From Paracamarosporium sp. OC-R06-R3 (Eukaryota; Ascomycota; Dothideomycetes; Pleosporales; Didymosphaeriaceae), in NCBI GenBank assembly GCA_019828545.1, contig JACVRA010000154.1, positions 124,001 to 188,000 of the forward strand: 64,000 bases of DNA, written 5' to 3'. Of the stretch, positions 44,883 to 55,784 are shown one piece after another. Under the pieces are notes generated by a model. It was not told where the DNA came from, searched no databases, and worked only from the letters and a program-made list of their open reading frames with translations. Every line of letters starts with the position of its first letter. The stretch's first letter is position 1. The translations under genes and the position numbers were made by a program.

Positions 44883-45362
44883 GGCTGGCGATTAGGTGCG
44901 TGTGCGGGGCGGGGGGTAGGACGGTGCAGCATGGTAGGGAGATGTTTTGGTCGACGCGTGGTGCGATGACGTTGGTCGGCGAGGTTAGAGCGTGCTGGAC
45001 CCCGCACTTGGTCGTTAGTTGAGTGGTATGATAAGGTTGCGTGGTGCTAGGTTGTTAGCTGCGCTTTGGGGGGTGTTTGTGCTGGTGGGGAGGTGAGGTG
45101 AGCGGTGCTAGTGCGAGTGCATGTGACTTTCAAGGCGTGATGTGCTATTGTAGGATATGATGGCTACGTTGTGGTGGCTAGAGTAGGTACTCGTGCGACG
45201 ACCTCTACCTTGTGTCCGCCGAGTCTGAACAAACGCCGTTCTTCACATGCTATTCGAAAATTTCCAATATCCTACGATGCTTTGCAAAACGCCATACTAT
45301 GCATTCAGAAACAAGAAAACTCAGAAAAGCCCCCCGGCATGCAAATCGTATGCTGCGCGCCT
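44883..45362. other. CPD1 promoter and GLE1 3' flank
   Basis: 480 bp between two minus-strand genes; a G-rich stretch lies near 44900-44940 and ACGCGT at 44954-44959. No gene is supported. Confidence 0.5.
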
Positions 45363-47198
45363 TCACTTAATGCTGATGTTTTCCTTCTTCTGCCAGACGT
45401 CTGGCAGCACCTTTACTAAATTCGCAGCTGCTAAAAGGCCCGGGCGTGCCTCTGGAACGCCTGGACGCGCTTCCGGAACTCGATTAGGGAGGTCGAACGT
45501 AGCTCGTCGTAAAACTGCTTTTGCTGCCGTGCCGTATGTTGCGAGAAATTTTCTCGCGTTATCGCGAAGGAGACCCTGTAGGCACAGAAAATGGCCAGGG
45601 TAGAGGGCGTCGGCTGGAGTATTGCAGAGCAATACCACAGCACGCCAATACTCTGATATAGGTATAGCGGGGGGCCTTCCTGCAAACTTTCGGTGGGTAA
45701 GGGCTGCGTATCCTGCTCCGACTCCGGTCATGAGCTGAGAGTATCGGTTCATGTCTGATTCATTGTTGTGAATCTTGTCTAGGCCTAAGCCTGCGCGATT
45801 AGCTTGCGTGTCCCCTCGAATGCCGAATAGCACCGGACAGATACGGTGTAATTTTGCCAAGAGGGTGTCGATCATGGGTATCGCTCCGCTGCACATGTAC
45901 TTGGCATCCAAGTATAAACTAGCGGCGATGAGCGATAGCTGAGTGATGATTCGTCCATCTTCCTTAGATGCTTCATTGTACCACTGGTGTATCAGAGCTT
46001 TCTCGAAACATACCCAGGCGTAGAGCAGTAGCTGTGGATACTGGGCATGGGCGTCGTTCGTTATCTGGTGCGAAACAAGGAAGGGTCGGATGTTGATCAT
46101 AGGGCCGCCTGCATTGAGTGCTTTGTCGAAGCATTCAGTTCTTATCGATGCAATTGCGACTTTGCTATCCTTTACATCGACCGTTATCTGTCCCATGCGC
46201 TTGTTCATGTTCCGCCGTATGTCACCGATGAATGGTTTGAGCGGATCACTTTTATCCTTGTGCGCATCTTGAAACTGCTTGCGGAACTGCTTCATTGAGC
46301 CATGCAGTGCGAGATACTTCTTGTGTACTTCAACAATATCGGCCGAAGGCGGCGAAGATGTAGGCTGTGCCGTTGCTGCGGTAGATGCTACAGCAGCAGC
46401 TGGTACAGACGGAACTTGTGCAAGCGTTGTAGGTTGTGGCTGTTGGACTGGAGGAGGTGGCGGCGGCGGCTTAGCGGCAGCTTCCTTTGCCTTTCGCTCA
46501 TCCTCTTCCCGTTTCCTTCGAGCTGCTTCTTCTTGCTCTTGCTGTGCCCTAGCCCTTGCTGCCGCTTCTTGTAGTCTCCTCTGCTTCTCTGCGGCTTCTC
46601 TCGCAACTTGTTCCTCTCGAATTTTTGCTTCCAATTGTCGCTGTCGAGCCTCTGCTTCTTCCTTCATCTTCTGCTCTTTCAGACGCTGTAGCTCCTTCTC
46701 TTGAGCGGCTGCCTTGCGCAAGCGTGCTGTTTCTTCTTCTAGTCTGATTCGCTCCATCTCACGGGTAGCTTCCTGTAGGACCCTTTGGTGCTCTTGAGCA
46801 GCCTTTGCAAGTTGTTCATTGTGAAGCCTGGCGCGTTCGGCCGCGTCTTGGTCAAGCTTCTTGTTGAAGTCTCGGTCAGACTGGGTGAGTATCTGGTTGA
46901 ATTCGAGCTGAAGTTGCCGCGAAGGACTTTCGTACGGGTCTCGGATGAAACTTCCTTTGGGCGAACGGATGCCATTGCGCTGGGGTGATTGTCGAACGGG
47001 TGATTGTCTCGAGGGCGAGCTTCCGAGCCAGCTTGAGGAGAAGGAGGTTGAAGTGTTCATGCTGGCGGACGACGCGCCCGATCTGGCGGGCATTACGAAG
47101 GCGCCGTTGATTTGGCACGCACTGTGAGTTGCGCGTTTTGGTGATAGGACTGGCGCGTCGAGTACTAGCGGACGGAAGAACTCAGGCGCCGAAGCCAA
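45363..47198 (-). CDS. GLE1: mRNA export factor Gle1
   Basis: Gle1, with inositol hexakisphosphate, activates the DEAD-box ATPase Dbp5 at the cytoplasmic face of the nuclear pore to release exported mRNPs. The single exon encodes 611 residues. Residues 1-80 are Ser/Pro-rich; 90-245 form a long charged coiled coil (EEAEARQRQLEAKIREEQVA and similar); a proline run and a low-complexity linker follow; the Gle1 helical-repeat domain spans ~300-590 ('RRNMNKRMGQITVD', 'HQITNDAHAQYPQLLLYAWV', 'GDTQANRAGLGL', 'GAGYAALTHR', 'HFLCLQGLLRDNARKFL'). The C-terminus carries a seven-residue tandem duplication, VPEARPG twice. An alternative upstream exon cannot be ruled out because the N-terminus is poorly conserved. 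Confidence 0.93.
   Translation of the reverse strand: MASAPEFFRPLVLDAPVLSPKRATHSACQINGAFVMPARSGASSASMNTSTSFSSSWLGSSPSRQSPVRQSPQRNGIRSPKGSFIRDPYESPSRQLQLEFNQILTQSDRDFNKKLDQDAAERARLHNEQLAKAAQEHQRVLQEATREMERIRLEEETARLRKAAAQEKELQRLKEQKMKEEAEARQRQLEAKIREEQVAREAAEKQRRLQEAAARARAQQEQEEAARRKREEDERKAKEAAAKPPPPPPPVQQPQPTTLAQVPSVPAAAVASTAATAQPTSSPPSADIVEVHKKYLALHGSMKQFRKQFQDAHKDKSDPLKPFIGDIRRNMNKRMGQITVDVKDSKVAIASIRTECFDKALNAGGPMINIRPFLVSHQITNDAHAQYPQLLLYAWVCFEKALIHQWYNEASKEDGRIITQLSLIAASLYLDAKYMCSGAIPMIDTLLAKLHRICPVLFGIRGDTQANRAGLGLDKIHNNESDMNRYSQLMTGVGAGYAALTHRKFAGRPPAIPISEYWRAVVLLCNTPADALYPGHFLCLQGLLRDNARKFLATYGTAAKAVLRRATFDLPNRVPEARPGVPEARPGLLAAANLVKVLPDVWQKKENISIK
45438..45479 (-). repeat. 21-nt tandem duplication in GLE1
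   Basis: Two adjacent 21-nt units each encode VPEARPG. They differ at five positions, all synonymous third bases. Confidence 0.9.
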
Positions 47199-48672
47199 GT
47201 GCCGGCACGTGATCTACCCCAGATATTTTGGCCCCGCGGCCTTTCACCAGCACCAATTGGAAGGTTCCAGCATATGCCTGCAATCCGCGGTCTTCGCTCC
47301 GTCGGTGGATAGGAGAAGCGCGCCCTGGACGGTGCATCCAAGCCAACAATAGGGGCATTGTGAGACAAATCGTTGCAAAGCAGCTGGACGAGGTACTCGA
47401 AAGAATATTGCCTGGGTGGAGTCGAGGCTGGGACGGCACGGCAGCGCTAGCTGTATTCACTGATGGCTTCCGCCGTGGTGCGCAAGGAAACAAGCGCCCC
47501 TTGCGATGACGAGTCGCTTTCGATAGTGTTTTGACACAGCTCGCGAATTGGGGCTCGACAGCCTGATGAACCTAGAAGAACGTGTGGTGGGACGAGCTCG
47601 TGCTGCGTGCCGTGTGGCACAGTCGGCCCTCTATCTGCATGCCCTGCATGCCACCCCCATCCCCCATAAGCGGCCCCCCGACAGCTGATGTCACGACGGG
47701 ATGGCTCTTCGCACAACGTGTCCGCCTCGACTCGCACCAGCAACAGTAGCCGAGTGTCTGCGCCTGGCCCCGAGTGTCTGCCGCTCCATCCACCAAAACT
47801 GACTAGCATGCCGTGATGAAACACTGTGAAGGGCGTTGGAAGTGCTTCACCACACGCCCTCTCAAACCTAGCACGGCGCACGTCGAAGCTCTGGCAGGCC
47901 TTATAACCAGCCTGGATGCCTCGCAGCCATCAGCAATCTCGCCCCGTACAGAGTAGGACCAAGTGACGTACGCTGCAGAGTGGGTCGCAGGTCGTTTGCG
48001 GACAAGCTGAGGCTAGCCGATCCCTTCCCTAAGAGCTGGGGCGCACCCATCCACCTCTCGTTCGCCCTCTGACGTCTCCCACTCCTCCATCCTTCAAGTC
48101 GTTCTCTGGCGAGTTCACCTGTCCTGTCCTGATCGCTCCCGCCCTCCCTCCTTCGCGCGCTCTCTCCTGCCCTTTGGATCGACCCACAGCCCTGTCCAGG
48201 GAAAGAATCACGCAGTCCGTCACTAGGGACAGAACACTCTCTACGCCCGCCCCTGTAAGACTGTCATCACGCACTTGACGCTGCAACACTTGAAGCCAGC
48301 CACTCGCAACATTTGAAGCATCGATTCATCCAGCATCATCTTGAGTGGGCCTCCACAGCACTTTCGCACCCAGCGTAAGTGCTCCCCGCCTGCTCCCAGG
48401 CATCCCGCTGCCCAGAGCCTGCCCCCCAACCGCTGGCCCCCCCGCTCCGTTTGCTTCACCTCTGCCTGCGCCTGGCGCATCGCAATGTCGCCCCAGACCA
48501 GACCTTACAGTCCCCACCGCAGTGCTGATAAATACTAGATCTTCTGTCGATAAACTTTCGGTCGCCTTGACTTGTCGCTATCTTAACGAGTCGACCGCCA
48601 CTCCCGGTGCACAGCACCTACCAACCCTGCAGGCACAGGCTGTGAACGACCTTCACACTCCAAACCCTCACC
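47199..48672. other. Divergent GLE1/SSD1 intergenic region
   Basis: 1.5 kb between two starts. The SSD1-proximal part (about 48050-48670) is pyrimidine-rich, probably a promoter plus long 5' leader; GTAAG-type donors near 48254 and 48375 leave room for a leader intron. No coding gene is supported. Confidence 0.5.
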
Positions 48673-51600
48673 ATGGATCAACAAGGCCAGCCCGGCCCCT
48701 TGAACCCCAATGGCCGTCGCCTGCACATCGCTCATCGACGTAGCCCGTCTGAGTTGACTCCGCTGATGAGTGCGCCTGCCCCTCATCCCCATATTTTGCC
48801 TACGTCGTGCTGACAGCGCCCACAGTGGAACAACTTGCCATCGCCCAGCAAATCGAAGTCTTGCAGCAGCAGCAACAGCAGATCGCTGCAACTCACCAAC
48901 AGTATGTTAACATGGGCATGATTCAGCCCCAGCAACACCTGCCCGGCAACTTCCAGATGCAGGGGCAGATGTCCAACGTATCCCCCAACCCGAATCAATT
49001 TCAATTCGCGCAGCAGATGCCTCAACAGCACCTTGCCGTACCGATGAATGCTCCTTCGCAGCCATCCTCGCATCGCCGCAACCAGTCGGCCTTGCCCAAC
49101 GTCATGGGCGGCCCGCCGCCTGCGCCTTCCTCGGGCGCTTCTGGCTTTGGCGAATACGGCGGACAGCAGGGCAACCAAGGCAGAGAGAACGTCAACCCGC
49201 GCGGCCGAGGTGGTGGTGGTGCCGGCTCGGGGCATACTCGTCGACACTCGCTGGCTTTGCCTGAAGCGAAGAAGGCTGCCGAGCTGGCAGAACAGAAGAG
49301 AAAGACTTCTGGCTTCCAGTTCCCCATTCCTACCTCTGCCGGCGGTTCCAGCAACCGAGACGCAAGCCCGAGTGGAAACACACCGACGGAACAGTCTGCT
49401 GGCCGCGGTGGCCGTGGTGGACATGGTCGCAGCCAGAGCATGGCTGTTGGTCGCGGTGGTGGAAGCGCAGGCCGTGGCGGACCAGCTTTCTCGTTTCCTG
49501 CTGCTCCGGCTAACGACAGCAATAACAATGGCACGCAGAACGGCCAATCTGACTTCCAACGCCGTGGCAGTTCAGGGCACGGCCGGAGCCAGTCCCGCAA
49601 CTTTGAGGGCAACTGGAGGCAGCCTCAGCCGCAAGCTCAGCAACAGCAACAGCCAGACCAAAACAATCAAGCCCAGAACATGGGCAATTTCAACATGAAC
49701 CAGACCGCAAATGCCGCTCCTTTCCAGCCCGGCCACCGCACCCGTGGCTCGGTCAACCAGTCCGTTGGCTCTATTGGCAACTTCCAATACCCAGGCCAGC
49801 CCCAGCTTGTACAGCTACCTCAGGGACAGGTGCTACTTCCGCAGCAAATGCTTGGCAACCAGGGTTTGAACCCGCTTCAGATTGCCCATCTGCAGGCCCT
49901 CCAGGCTGCACAGATGAATGGCGGAGGATTTGGAGGTATTCCCGGCCAACACGGCCAGCCGCAAATGATGCAGCAGCAACAGCAACAGCGCAAGACGCTT
50001 TTCACTCCTTACCTACCTCAGGCGACTCTGCCCGCCCTCCTTGGTGACGGACAGCTTGTCGCCGGTATCCTGCGAGTTAACAAGAAGAACCGCAGCGATG
50101 CGTACGTCACTACGACTGATCTCGATGCTGACATCTTCATTTGCGGTAGCAAAGACAGAAACCGAGCACTCGAGGGTGATCTGGTTGCCGTTGAGCTTCT
50201 CGATGTCGACGAAGTGTGGGGACAGAAGCGTGAGAAGGAAGAGAAGAAGAAGAGAAAGGACAACGCTGATCCTCGTGGGAGCAACATTGCTGTGAACGAT
50301 GCCACTACCCAGCCTGAGACTAGTGGCGAGGGTGGCATTCGGCGCCGAGGCAGTTTACGTCAGCGACCTACACAGAAGAAGAACGACGATGTCGAAGTTG
50401 AAGGTCAAAGTCTGCTTTTGATGGAGGAGGAAGAGATCAATGATGAGCAGAAGCCTCTTTATGCTGGCCACATTGTCGCTGTCATTGAACGGGTAGCTGG
50501 TCAGATGTTTTCTGGGTGAGTATAATCGTTGTATCACACGCTCGAATAGAACTAACTGAGAATTAGTACACTGGGACTTTTGCGCCCTAGCAGCCAGGCT
50601 ACGAAGGAGAAGCAAGAAGCTGAGCGTGCGGCCCGTGAGGGTGGCAACTCTCGCCCCCAGGATAACCGTCAGCAAGACAAGCCGAAGATCGTTTGGTTCA
50701 AGCCAACCGACAAGCGTGTGCCCTTGATCGCTATCCCAACCGAACAAGCTCCCCGCGACTTCGTCGACAAGCACCAAGACTATGCAAACCGCATCTTTGT
50801 GGCCTGCATCAAGCGTTGGCCAATCACCTCCTTGCATCCATTCGGAACGCTTGTCGAGCAGCTTGGTGAGATGGGTGACCTTAGGGTGGAAACTGATGCT
50901 CTCTTGCGAGACAACAACTTTGGTCCTGATGACTTCTCGGACGCCGTCATCAAGAACGTCGGATTCGACGACTGGTCTGTCGCCAACGACGGGGAGGCTG
51001 CGCTGGAAAATCGCCGTGATTTCCGCAGCGAACAGACCTTTACCATCGATCCCAACGGTTCGAAGGAATTGGATGATGCGATCCACTTCAAGTACCTGGA
51101 AGATGGCCGCGTTGAGATCGGCTTCCACGTTGCCGATGTTGCTCACTTTATCAAAGCGAACTCACTTGTCGACCGCGAAGCAAAGAAACGTGGTACGGCT
51201 GTTTATCTAATGAACCGCACGGTCAATATGCTCCCGCCGCGTCTTTCCCAGGAGATTTGCTGCTTAAGCCCCGGCGAGGAGCGTTATACCGTGAGCGTGG
51301 TATTCGTGGTCGATCCTAACTCTGGTCGCGTCTTCGAAGATGAGACTTGGATCGGCAAATCTATCATCAAGAGTTCCGGCAAGCTATCTTACGATGAAGT
51401 CGATGCTGTTATCAACGGCAACGCTTCCGAAGTATCGGCAGGCCGCGCCAAGGACATCAAGATGCTCCACCACGTCACCCAGAAATTCCGGGAGGCTCGT
51501 TTCGGCGATCGTAGTACCGATGTCCCGTCTCTTCGTTTGATGCACCAACTCGATGATGAGAACGTGCCGGTTGAAGCCAACATCTTCGACTCGTCCCCTT

Positions 51601-52926
51601 CGCACGAGTGCATTGAGGAGCTGAGCCACAAAACCAATGCTTTTGTCGCCAAGAAGATCATCACAGGCCTCCCGGAGAAGGCTCTTCTGCGACGCCAGGC
51701 CCCGCCCAACCCTCGTCGTCTACAGACTATTGCTGAGCGTATGAACGCCATCGGCCATTCCATTGACACCACTAGCAGTGGCAGTGTGCAGAACAGCCTG
51801 TTCCAGATCGATGATGTCGACATCCGTAAGGGATTGGAGACGCTGGTCATCAAGTCGATGACTCGCGCCAAATACATTGTGGCAGGGAAGCAAACGGAGG
51901 ATCAGCGTTCCCACTATGCTTTGAACCTTCCTTTGTACACCCATTTCACCAACCCCTCTCGTCGATATGCAGATATCATCGTGCACCGTCAGTTGGAGGC
52001 TGCATTGTCCAATGGTGCTGTTGACTTCACCGAGGATATCGAGGTGTTGGCGAAGACCGCCGAGATGTGCAACACCAAGAAGGATTCTGCCCACGCAGCT
52101 CAAGAGCAGAGCGTACATATTGAGGCTTGCCGTAGCATGGACAAGACACGGCAAGATTTGGGCGGTGACCTAATAAGTGAAGGAATTGTTCTTTGCGTTT
52201 ACGAGTCAGCGTTCGACGTTCTCATCCCCGAATTCGGATTTGAGAAGCGTGTACATTGTGACCAGCTGCCTCTGAAGAAGGCTGAATTCGACAAGAACAA
52301 GCGCCTCCTTGAACTCTACTGGGAGAAGGGCGTACCTTCCTCTGCGTATATTCCCGAGGACGAGAGGCCCAAGCACGGCTCAACTCGTGCGGCCCACGCT
52401 GCTGCTGCTGCCCGTGATGCGGAAGCCGCTAAGCAGCGCGCGAAGGAACAGGAGGAAGCTCAACGCAGGCAAATGGACACTGGAGCACGGGATGACGATG
52501 CCCTGTTCGATGACGATGACGACGATGACTCTAGCGAACTTACCGGTGCCATGGCTGGTGTATCGCTGAATACTGGAGCAGATCGCCCGACGCAGAGCAT
52601 GCCGCCATCACCGACCAGGAATGGCCTTCAGTCTAGTCGTTATGCTCCGCATCGCGTCAAGTCCGATTCTAAGCTCTCACAGAGTGCTAACGAATCTCCT
52701 GAAGCCAAGCTTACCAACAAGGAGAAGTACCTGAGCTGGTTCACCCTGCGCGAGGAGAATGGAGATTACATCCAGGACGTACGAGAAATGACTCGTGTTC
52801 CGATCATCCTTAAGACGGATCTGTCCAAGAGCCCTCCGTAAGTAAAAATCCTTATCCATGATTTGACGACGCTAACCTGCAACCAGATGCTTGACCATTC
52901 GATCCTTGAACCCGTACGCCCTATGA
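48673..52926 (+). CDS. SSD1: Ssd1 RNA-binding protein (RNB-fold pseudonuclease)
   Basis: Ssd1 (GUL-1 in Neurospora) binds mRNAs of cell-wall proteins and represses their translation; NDR kinase Cbk1/COT-1 controls it. The model is join(48673..48769,48817..50515,50567..52837,52887..52926), 1368 residues; the first acceptor could be nine bases later. The N-terminal ~420 residues are Gln/Asn/Gly-rich with five H-x-R-x-x-S sites (S26, S123, S177, S240, S292). Cold-shock-like domains follow ('LLGDGQLVAGILRVNKKN', 'KRVPLIAIPTEQAPRDF'), then the RNB domain from ~690 ('TIDPNGSKELDDAIHFK'). In active RNase II the matching motif has four Asp; here one is Glu, in keeping with the known loss of nuclease activity in Ssd1. 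An S1-like region with an acidic DDDDDDD insert and a C-terminal exon encoding CLTIRSLNPYAL end the protein. Confidence 0.96.
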
Positions 52927-54696
52927 GAGTCTCGCTTTCAGGCTTTCTCTCCTTGCTTGACAAGCCATCACTATCCTCTACATATGACCGAGCTTTGACA
53001 TCCAAGGATGCGTTATGAATCGTCACGCCCCTGAGACGAGGTGCAGCCGCAGGGTTCCCGGATCTCATCTCCCTATTTCTTATTCCATTGATCAGTTGCC
53101 AACGCTGTTAGTTCTCCGGAGGATTTGTGTAGACAGAAATTGCATGGCACAAATATATGTTAGCGTGGATGGGGTGGATGTTAGGCGGACAGACATGTAT
53201 TGTTTGATGTGTAGTGGTCAAAAGCAACGAGTTTGGACATTTTAGTAAAGCAGCGAGTTTCGCGCAGGAGAGGTGGAAGGTATATTAATGTGTGGTGGTA
53301 GTGCGAAAGTAGAGTCAATATTGCCGTTATTCGTTTTCACGTACCTGTCGTTGCTCTGAACACATTTACCCGTGCGTCTATGGCCTTACTCTGCCTAGGC
53401 CTCCCCTTCGGAATGATTCATAAGTGCTGATCCGTTCGCATGATGTGTTGACAGTTGGCAGCGCGTGTTCGTCGCTGGTTGTTTGCCGATGTGGGATTGG
53501 TGACATTGGTGTGAAACAGCAGAAAGGGTGGAACTCGTTCCGCTGGATCTGATCTTTTCCTGCACGGAAGTGCAATAGCGTGTTTACCCGCTTGGTGCGC
53601 AGAACAGACTTGCCGGTATCCGGGTAAGGAGGCTCAATGCTCGGGAAGGGTCTTAGTGCGATACAGCGGACAGATCTGTGACCTTTTGTAAACCATTGAA
53701 ATGGCCCCTGCCCCTGTCGGGTAACTAGTCGCATGGGAATTGCAGGGCCTCAGGCAGAACTGGTGGGTCGCTGTGCTTGATCTGCCGTGGAGGCATTTAG
53801 CGGGAAATGAAGGTGCAATCTTTACCTTGCTTCTTCCCATTGGAATCAACATCACCACAACGCTTTCACGACCGCAAGCGATGGGCAACTTGGTCGACGA
53901 CGTGGCTACTTTCGAGAAACTGTTGAAACATTGTTTGAATCGTCGACGCCTTGATACTGGCCGGACTAACATGAAGCGCTCTTTGAGGCGCGTAACGAGC
54001 AAGCGCGTGGTGACCGAGGTGTGAAGCCATCCGGAAGCACGTCAAGCCGCCACTCAAGCGTGCCATGCGGCAGAAAAGTGAGCCCAGAATGCTAAGGGAT
54101 GCCCGGTAGCGGCTCCTCCGAGCAACGACTTGAGCGCCGTTGTGACCTGTACGGTTTCGGATGAGGCCTAAGCGTCGCAGCACCCCGGACCTGCTACACT
54201 TCGCGTACCCAACACCAAGGCCCCTCGCAGCAACGCGAACTCCATCAGCGCCTGCCCCAGCGTTCCCAGGGTAGTCCTCGTAGATCACAGTGGTCCTGGG
54301 GCCAGGTCAAAAAGCTTGAATGGTCACAGATCCGGTAAGTGGACCAAGCGTGGGCGGGAGCGCTGCAGTCCGTCAACTTGCCACGAGCCTGCTTCCGTCC
54401 TCCGAATTTGCTCTGCCGTCTCAGGTGCAGCTCTCGAGTCGCAGGGAGGGCTATAAGGTCCATTGGCGCCCACCTTGTTTCCACAATCGTTTTCTGTTAG
54501 ACATCAGCTAGCAGAGGCTTTTCCATCCAGTGCCCTTCTCTGTACCTAATACTCCTCACGTTCCTTCACCTTCTCTTCTCCGTCCCTGGTTGGACTCTAA
54601 GGAAATTTATAATTAATCAAAGCGAGTCTTTGCTGGTCACCATTCACTACTAAGCTTAACAACAACAACATCGACAACAACACGTAATTCGACACG
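52927..54696. other. SSD1 3' flank and ferritin-like gene promoter
   Basis: 1.8 kb. Several short frames on both strands lack motifs. The last ~100 bp before the ferritin-like start are AT- and CAA-rich, typical of a leader. No gene is supported. Confidence 0.5.
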
Positions 54697-55784
54697 ATGC
54701 CTAGCGTACGAACAATCTTCAGCGGCCTCATGGCCTTGGCTCCCCTTGCGGCTGCCGCTCCGGCTGGAATCATCGCCCGTCAAGAGGCTTCCACTACTTC
54801 TGCTGCACCCGCTGCGACCTCTTCTGCGGCTGCCGCCGCCTCTTCCGCTGCTGCTGCACCGCCTGCAGCGGCCCCGGCAGCAGGTGGAGGCTTGAGCGAT
54901 GTTGACATCCTTCAATTGTAGGTCCAGCTTGACATCAACATTCATTGAGAAGGAAGCTAACCAGTTCCAGTGCCCTCACCGCAGAGCACCTTGAATCCGC
55001 TTTCTACTCGCAAGGCTTCGCCAAGTTCCCCATGAGCGACTTCACAGCCCTTGGATTGAACGAGGCACAAATCAAGTCTCTCATGGGTGTTGGACAGACC
55101 GAGGCCACGCACGTCACCACTCTCCAGGCCGCCATCGCTGGAGCTGGAGCCAAGCCCGTCGAGCCCTGCCAGTACAACTTCGATGCCGCACTCACAGATG
55201 CGAAGACGATGGTCGCGACTGCTCGTGTTCTCGAGGCTGTCGGTGTCTCCGCCTACCTGGGCGCAGCTCCTCTTGTCAACTCTTCGGACGTCCTCACCGC
55301 CGCGGCAACTATTGTCACCGTTGAGGCCCGCCACCAGGCTTTCATCCGAGTTGCCTCCGGTGCTGAGCCTGTCCCTGCTGCCTTCGACACTCCTCTTGGG
55401 CCCCGCGCTGTCTTCACCCTCGCCGCCCAGTTCATCAACTCCTGCCCCGATGGCTCCAACCTGAACATCCAGGCCTTCCCTTCGATCGCACTCCAGAACC
55501 CCGAGCAGGCTGCCGTTGGCTCTAACCTTAAGCTCGCGGATGCTGCCAACCCCGCGGGTGCCCAGTTCTGCGCCTTTGTCGCTCCGTAAGTCAATCTGAG
55601 ATAGCTCAAACGAAACACAGGCTAACAGTAGTTTAGTGGTGGCAACCAATTCTCTCAACTCACCGACGGCAACTGCGTGGTTCCCCAGAACCTCTCCGGT
55701 GAAGTGTACATGATGATCACCAAGTCTCAGTCCGTCTCCGACGCTGAGGTGCTTGCTGGACCCTCCGTCATCCAGCCCTCATAG
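54697..55784 (+). CDS. Secreted ferritin-like-domain protein (Rds1-like)
   Basis: The model is join(54697..54917,54971..55585,55637..55784), 327 residues. A signal peptide is clear (MPSVRTIFSGLMALAPLAAA-A), followed by an Ala/Ser/Pro-rich spacer (~30-65) and then a four-helix ferritin-like domain beginning at 'DVDILQFALTAEHLESAFY'. The residues expected of a di-iron centre are present: Glu in 'AEHLE', ExxH in 'EATH', a Glu in 'RVLEAVG' and a second ExxH in 'EARH'. The remainder is hydrophilic with a pair of Cys ('NSCPDGS', 'AQFCAF'). The family includes stress- and sexual-development-induced Rds1-type proteins of fungi; activity is unproven. Very high expression is suggested by strong codon bias toward C-ending codons. 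Confidence 0.85.

Noticed and set aside
47447..47881. 144-codon minus-strand frame between GLE1 and SSD1
   Set aside because: No motif, no splice partners and atypical composition; it lies in probable promoter sequence.
48783..49559. 258-codon antisense frame over the SSD1 N-terminus
   Set aside because: Reflects Gln/Gly-rich repeats on the plus strand; no motif.
54957..55658. 233-codon antisense frame over the ferritin-like gene
   Set aside because: It arises from strong codon bias in the real gene and crosses its intron boundary without sense.
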